Assembly: GCA_003219925.1 (NCBI GenBank)
Contig: QHQU01000016.1
Span: forward strand, 1-9,387
Origin: Verrucomicrobiota bacterium
GTDB taxonomy: Bacteria > Verrucomicrobiota > Verrucomicrobiia > Chthoniobacterales > UBA10450
Direction of reading: 5' to 3'
DNA length: 9,387 nucleotides
The number at the start of each line of letters is the position of its first letter. Position 1 is the first letter of the stretch. The translations under genes were made by a program, and so were the position numbers. The notes under the pieces were generated by a model, which was given only the letters and a program-made list of their open reading frames with translations, ran no database searches and was not told the origin of the DNA. This document shows positions 6,260-9,387 of the stretch, piece by piece.

Positions 6260-6613
6260 ATGAACAAAAGCATCATTACAGTTGCTTGTGCGTTGATCGC
6301 GCCCGTAGCGTTCGCGCAAACAAGCACAACTACAACTGAGCAAACAACCACAAGCGCTCCGGCCACGACAACAACGACCGAATCGACCACATATGAAGTC
6401 GGCACCGTGGACACTTACACTCCCGGCAAGACTATCGTGGTAAAAAGTGAGCGTCAGGGTCCGGTGAGCTTTGCTCTCGGGACAGCGGCACGGATCGTTA
6501 ACGGCGCGGGCAAAATCGTAACCGCCCCGCTCCGGCCCGGTCAGAAAGTGCGTGTGTATTACACCGGCACCGGCGACACCCGCGTGGTTGAGCACGTTCA
6601 AGTAGAAGACTAA
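6260..6613 (+). CDS. Small secreted Thr-rich protein of unknown function
   Basis: A 117-residue product. It has a typical Sec signal peptide (MNKS, hydrophobic core IITVACALIAPVAFA, likely cleavage before Q20 at AFA-Q), a Thr/Ser/Glu-rich linker (about 21-46), and a compact 70-residue domain (about 47-117) with alternating beta-like segments: YEVGTVDTYTPGKTIVVKSE, ARIVNGAGKIV, KVRVYYTGTGDTRVVEHVQV. Lys/Arg/Thr placement suggests a small beta-barrel, but no family is claimed. A strong ribosome-binding site, AGGGAAGGGG, lies just before the ATG at 6260. An upstream ATG at 5963 in the same frame is rejected because those codons cross a repeat remnant and precede the signal peptide. The gene is monocistronic: a strong terminator follows 26 nt after the stop. 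Location is probably periplasmic or extracellular. Confidence 0.85.
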   Translation: MNKSIITVACALIAPVAFAQTSTTTTEQTTTSAPATTTTTESTTYEVGTVDTYTPGKTIVVKSERQGPVSFALGTAARIVNGAGKIVTAPLRPGQKVRVYYTGTGDTRVVEHVQVED

Positions 6614-6639
6614 CACCGACATAGTCGAGTAATTGAAAG

Positions 6640-6674
6640 CCGCAGGGTTCCGCGTGAATCCTGCGGTTTTTTTT
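6640..6674 (+). terminator. Strong intrinsic terminator
   Basis: An 11-bp stem CCGCAGGGTTC (6640-6650) with GAATCCTGCGG (6656-6666), one G-U pair and a 5-nt loop CGCGT, followed by eight T (6667-6674). It ends transcription of the small secreted-protein gene. A palindromic repeat begins at the very next base. Confidence 0.95.
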
Positions 6675-6736
6675 GGTGGATCAAGAGTCCCGTGCTTGAT
6701 GCTAATATCGATCGCCCGCGGAGCGGCCGATCCAGC
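6675..6736. repeat. GTGG-foot REPIN-like doublet, left copy
   Basis: 62 bp. GGTGG (6675-6679) is followed by the hairpin ATCAAG (6680-6685), 9-nt loop, CTTGAT (6695-6700). A second hairpin has arms 6711-6718 and 6724-6731 (ATCG-c-CCG with CGG-c-CGAT) and is followed by CCAGC. It matches the reverse complement of 7307-7373 at about 52 of 67 aligned positions. It abuts the T-run of the preceding terminator. Confidence 0.8.
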
Positions 6737-6800
6737 ACTTCGTCCACTCGATCGCGTTTCTCCTCGAAGACAGCCGATCTTTTGCTAATAAGAATTGCAA

Positions 6801-7307
6801 ATGGATTTGTCCACGGTCGCGAATGTTGCTACCGCGCTCACCGTGATCACAGGAGTCGGTTTCGGTCTGGTCGAAGCGCAGCGATCGCGACGCGCGCGGG
6901 AAGAGCGGGCGGCTTACGCTGCGGTCCAGGCGCTTTTGTCGCAGGCGTGGATGAAGTCGATGATCGTCGTGCACAGTATCCCGGATGGCTCGAGCGCTTC
7001 AGCGATCGAAGCCAACGCCGAGGTGTTAAACGCTGCGCATTCAGTTGGGGTAACTCTGGAGGGACTTGGCTACTCCGTTTATGCGCGAATCGTTCCATTA
7101 CGCGTGGCCGCCGACCTGGTTGGTGGCACAGTTCGTCTCGCCTGGCGGAAATTAAAACCCTACATCGAGGAAGAACGCCGGCGCAGCGGTTCGCAAAAGA
7201 CTTTTGAATGGTTCCAATGGCTCGCCATCCAACTGGAACGACATTCACCTGGAAAAACAAACCTGCAGGTCGGCGCGCAGGAAGCGTATCGAGATTGGAA
7301 ACCTTGA
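6801..7307 (+). CDS. Small single-pass membrane protein, DUF4760-like
   Basis: A 168-residue product from ATG at 6801. One N-terminal transmembrane segment (about 5-25, VANVATALTVITGVGFGLVEA) is followed by a strongly basic/acidic stretch (QRSRRAREERAA, 27-38). By the positive-inside rule the C-terminal ~140 residues are cytoplasmic. That domain looks helical, with a Trp/aromatic-rich C-terminal segment (KTFEWFQWLAIQLE, 133-146). The general layout resembles DUF4760-type proteins, small membrane-anchored proteins of unknown role; this is recollection and moderate at best. A TTG two codons earlier (6795) is less likely. The Shine-Dalgarno sequence is weak (TAAGAA). The gene is bracketed by two inverted copies of one palindromic repeat, the right copy starting at the base after the stop codon. 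Confidence 0.75.
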   Translation: MDLSTVANVATALTVITGVGFGLVEAQRSRRAREERAAYAAVQALLSQAWMKSMIVVHSIPDGSSASAIEANAEVLNAAHSVGVTLEGLGYSVYARIVPLRVAADLVGGTVRLAWRKLKPYIEEERRRSGSQKTFEWFQWLAIQLERHSPGKTNLQVGAQEAYRDWKP

Positions 7308-7372
7308 GGTGGATCGGCCGCTCCGACGGACGATGCGATATCGCCATCGAGGTGGGGACTGCTCGATCCACC
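7308..7372. repeat. GTGG-foot REPIN-like doublet, right copy (inverted relative to left)
   Basis: 65 bp with termini AGGTGGATCG (7307-7316) and CGATCCACCT (7364-7373), a perfect 10-bp inverted repeat. Inner structure: hairpin ATCG-g-CCG (7313-7320) with CGG-a-CGAT (7327-7334); central palindrome GCGATATCGC (7335-7344); hairpin ATCGAG (7346-7351) with CTCGAT (7362-7367). Against the left copy the ATCGAG/CTCGAT stem has become ATCAAG/CTTGAT, a compensated pair. It starts directly after the TGA of the upstream gene. Confidence 0.85.
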
Positions 7373-7460
7373 TAATCGTCTCAAGAAAAAGTTGTAACGG
7401 GGACCGCTGATCCCGATGCCCACGTTTGCTTTTCCCCCCTAAATCAGAGAACGTCCGAGA

Positions 7461-8876
7461 ATGTCTTTTGACCTGAAAGAAATCATTGCCGCGCGGCTCG
7501 GCGAAAATTACGAGCTGCATCATCGACATATCAACCGCACCCTGGTCGCGGCCCAGCGTGTCATTGGTTTCGACAAGGTCTACGCCCGGGCTGAAGGCGC
7601 CTATCTCTACGATATGGATAACAACGCCTACTTGGATTTCCTGAGCGGTTATTCTGTTTTCAACATTGGCCGGAACCATCCCGTGGTGAAGAAAGCGATC
7701 CGCGACGTTCTCGATCTCGATTTGCCTAACATGGTGCAGATGGATTGCTCGTTCCTGAGCGGACTCCTGGCCGAGGCTATCACGAAGCGCACACCGCCGC
7801 ATCTCGATGCCGTTTTCTTTTGTAACTCCGGCACCGAAGCGATGGAAGGCGCGCTAAAATTCGCGCGTGCCGCCACTGGAAAAAAGCGCGTCGTTTCGCT
7901 CGAAAGCGCCTTTCACGGACTCAGCATCGGATCGTTGTCGTTGATGGGCTGCGAAAGTTTTACCGAAGGTTTCGGTCCGCTGATGGATCAATGGGATACA
8001 CGCATCGCGCTGGATGACATCGCCTCGCTCGAGCGCGAACTGGCTAAGGGGGATGTTGCCGCTTTTGTCATCGAACCGGTGCAGGGCAAAGGATGCAAAT
8101 CGCCAACGACAGATTTTTTCCCGCGCGCGCAGGGTCTCTGCCGCAAATACGGCACACTTCTCGTTAGCGACGAAGTGCAGTGCGGCCTCGGTCGAACCGG
8201 CAAAATGTTTGGGTTCCAGCATTGGAATCTCGAACCGGACATCATCACCCTGGCCAAAACCTTGAGCGGTGGGTACGTCCCGTGCGGCGCGATCGTTAGC
8301 CGGCGCGACATCTACCAAAAAACCTTCAGTCGGATGGACCGGTGCGTAGTTCACTCGACCACTTTCGGCCGCAACAATCTCGCCATGGCCTGCGGCCTGG
8401 CTGCGCTCGAAGTAATCGATCAGGAAAATCTGGTCGAACGCGCCGCGGAGATGGGCGCGCAATTGATGGAACGAATCGATGCCTTGCGCGCGAAACACAG
8501 TTTCATCAAGGAAGTCCGCGGCAAAGGATTGATCATCGCAATCGAGTTCCACGAACCGAGCGAGTTCAAGCTGAAGATGGCATGGAAACTACTGCACAAG
8601 GTGGACAAGGTCCTGTTCGCTCAAATGGTCGTGACCCAAATGTTGAGTAAACATCGTATCCTTACCCAGGTAGCAGGCCACGCCATGGACGTGCTCAAAA
8701 TCCTGCCGCCGCTGATCATCGGCGAAAAAGAAATCGCGTTGTTTGTTACCGCGCTGGACAACGTCCTGACCGACTGCCGCAAATTCCCCGGCCCGATGTG
8801 GGAGCTAGGCAACAATTTCGTCCGCGCCGCGATCAGCTCGCGCCGGTCCTCGCAGGCGCCCGTCGTCTCGGCGTAG
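7461..8876 (+). CDS. Class-III (fold type I) PLP-dependent aminotransferase
   Basis: A 471-residue cytosolic enzyme of the ornithine/acetylornithine/putrescine/4-aminobutyrate aminotransferase superfamily, usually annotated as 'aspartate aminotransferase family protein'. Visible: CNSGTEAMEGALKFAR (121-136, PLP phosphate binding), the AFHG motif (150-153), EPVQGKG (205-211), SDEVQCGLGRTG (236-247, Asp237 contacting the pyridine N), TLAKTLSGGYVP (263-274, Lys266 forming the Schiff base), STTFGRNNLA (299-308) and EVRGKGLIIAIEF (351-363). A long N-terminal extension (about 1-45) and LPNMVQMDCSFLSG (88-101) fit the subfamily that includes hopanoid-associated HpnO and actinobacterial homologues, so the amino donor cannot be fixed from sequence alone. 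No biosynthetic partner gene is adjacent. The start ATG at 7461 is preceded only by a weak GAGA. No clear terminator follows. Confidence 0.92.
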   Translation: MSFDLKEIIAARLGENYELHHRHINRTLVAAQRVIGFDKVYARAEGAYLYDMDNNAYLDFLSGYSVFNIGRNHPVVKKAIRDVLDLDLPNMVQMDCSFLSGLLAEAITKRTPPHLDAVFFCNSGTEAMEGALKFARAATGKKRVVSLESAFHGLSIGSLSLMGCESFTEGFGPLMDQWDTRIALDDIASLERELAKGDVAAFVIEPVQGKGCKSPTTDFFPRAQGLCRKYGTLLVSDEVQCGLGRTGKMFGFQHWNLEPDIITLAKTLSGGYVPCGAIVSRRDIYQKTFSRMDRCVVHSTTFGRNNLAMACGLAALEVIDQENLVERAAEMGAQLMERIDALRAKHSFIKEVRGKGLIIAIEFHEPSEFKLKMAWKLLHKVDKVLFAQMVVTQMLSKHRILTQVAGHAMDVLKILPPLIIGEKEIALFVTALDNVLTDCRKFPGPMWELGNNFVRAAISSRRSSQAPVVSA

Positions 8877-9269
8877 TCGCTGTCGCGGCAGGCGCAGGTC
8901 CGCGCAGAATTTTCTCGTAATTTTACTACTTCACGGCACAATCGGAGGCCTTATGGTCCCCAGCTGCGGCGACCGCCGGTGGCGCGCCGGAAACGAATTT
9001 TCCAGAGTCACGATCGATCCAAACACAGTTCCACTCCATCCCAATCGCGCGCCGCTTTATTACTCAGCTACTCTTTACCGGCCACCTCGCGACGGTCGAC
9101 GACTGTACTTCGCCCGTATTCAGGTGTTCGGAAATTACGAGTAGCTTGCGAGCGCGCGCGATGAGGATGGTGGCGGAAATGCGGCCGTCTCCTGGTCGGT
9201 TTAAGTGACTGCGGTATTATTGTGAACAAGAATAGACGGGCGAGGCAACGACATGGTATAAGGCGACGC
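8877..9269. other. Weakly coding intergenic stretch
   Basis: About 390 nt between the aminotransferase and the next exported-protein gene. It holds one doubtful small ORF (8953-9144) and several overlapping open frames on both strands with no recognisable protein features. A TATTAT (9215-9220) upstream of the 9270 gene could be a -10 box, but the matching -35 is poor. No repeat or terminator is clear. Confidence 0.5.
8953..9144 (+). CDS. Doubtful small ORF, 63 residues
   Basis: ATG at 8953 has a near-ideal Shine-Dalgarno sequence, GGAGG at 8944-8948, with a 4-nt spacer, 76 nt after the aminotransferase stop. The predicted product is basic and Arg/Pro-rich with a C-terminal aromatic beta-like segment (RRLYFARIQVFGNYE). 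No family is recognised, there is no signal peptide or membrane segment, and other frames across the same DNA are also open. The ribosome site is the only real support, so this may be a genuine small gene, a decayed gene end, or chance. Confidence 0.3.
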   Translation: MVPSCGDRRWRAGNEFSRVTIDPNTVPLHPNRAPLYYSATLYRPPRDGRRLYFARIQVFGNYE

Positions 9270-9387
9270 ATGAAAAATTTGTTCGCCTTGATCCTATCGG
9301 TAGCGGCGCTTGTGCCTTTCCCTGCGCAATCGCAGCCGCCGCCAGGCACCCTTGCCGGATTCCTTTCCGGACAAGGACTCGTCGGCG
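9270..9387 (+). CDS. N-terminus of an exported protein (runs off right edge)
   Basis: An open frame from ATG at 9270 to the window end gives 39 complete codons. It begins with a clear Sec signal peptide: MKN, hydrophobic core LFALILSVAALVPF, likely cleavage after PAQSQ or nearby, followed by Pro-rich PPPGTLAGFLSGQGLVG. AAGG lies about 7 nt upstream and supports the start. The function cannot be told from this fragment; a secreted or periplasmic protein is likely. Confidence 0.7.
   Translation, partial: MKNLFALILSVAALVPFPAQSQPPPGTLAGFLSGQGLVG

Noticed and set aside
7854..8552. A 232-codon minus-strand open frame inside the aminotransferase
   Set aside because: It is antisense to conserved PLP-enzyme motifs, with no family features of its own.
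9215..9220. TATTAT as a promoter -10 box for the 9270 gene
   Set aside because: No acceptable -35 hexamer lies 16-18 bp upstream, so it was not listed as a promoter.

Overview
The window is a chromosomal segment from a moderately GC-rich bacterium. The style of the genes (small-type PurL, [4Fe-4S]-type PurF, a secreted Thr-rich mini-protein) and the very high density of short palindromic repeats suggest a soil Verrucomicrobiota-like organism (Chthoniobacterales/Spartobacteria type). This is an inference from recollection, not a database result; Acidobacteriota would be the main alternative.

Left half (1-5924, all on the minus strand, so transcribed right to left): purL -> purF -> purM, three enzymes of de novo IMP synthesis, followed by the start of an aldo/keto reductase that runs off the left edge. 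PurF makes phosphoribosylamine, PurL makes FGAM and PurM closes the imidazole ring to AIR. PurL is the short type that needs PurS and PurQ partners, and neither is in the window. The spacers between these genes are largely filled by palindromic repeats. One repeat supplies the likely start codon of purM. Three more palindromes lie in frame inside purL.

Middle (5925-6800): a 335-nt divergent intergenic region with a decayed palindromic repeat and a hairpin, then a small secreted protein gene (6260-6613) closed by a textbook intrinsic terminator.

Right half (plus strand): a small single-pass membrane protein (6801-7307) flanked on both sides by an inverted pair of one palindromic repeat; a complete class-III PLP aminotransferase (7461-8876); a poorly coding stretch with one doubtful small ORF; and the first codons of an exported protein that runs off the right edge.

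The main discovery is that about nine repeat copies of several unrelated sequences share one architecture. Most are inverted doublets of small hairpins, often with a GTAG or GTGG foot, typical of REP/REPIN elements mobilised by RAYT (Y1) transposases. In several families the two hairpins differ by paired, compensating substitutions. Two 62-bp doublets in purL sit in the same reading phase and each encodes a 20-residue V...Y insert.
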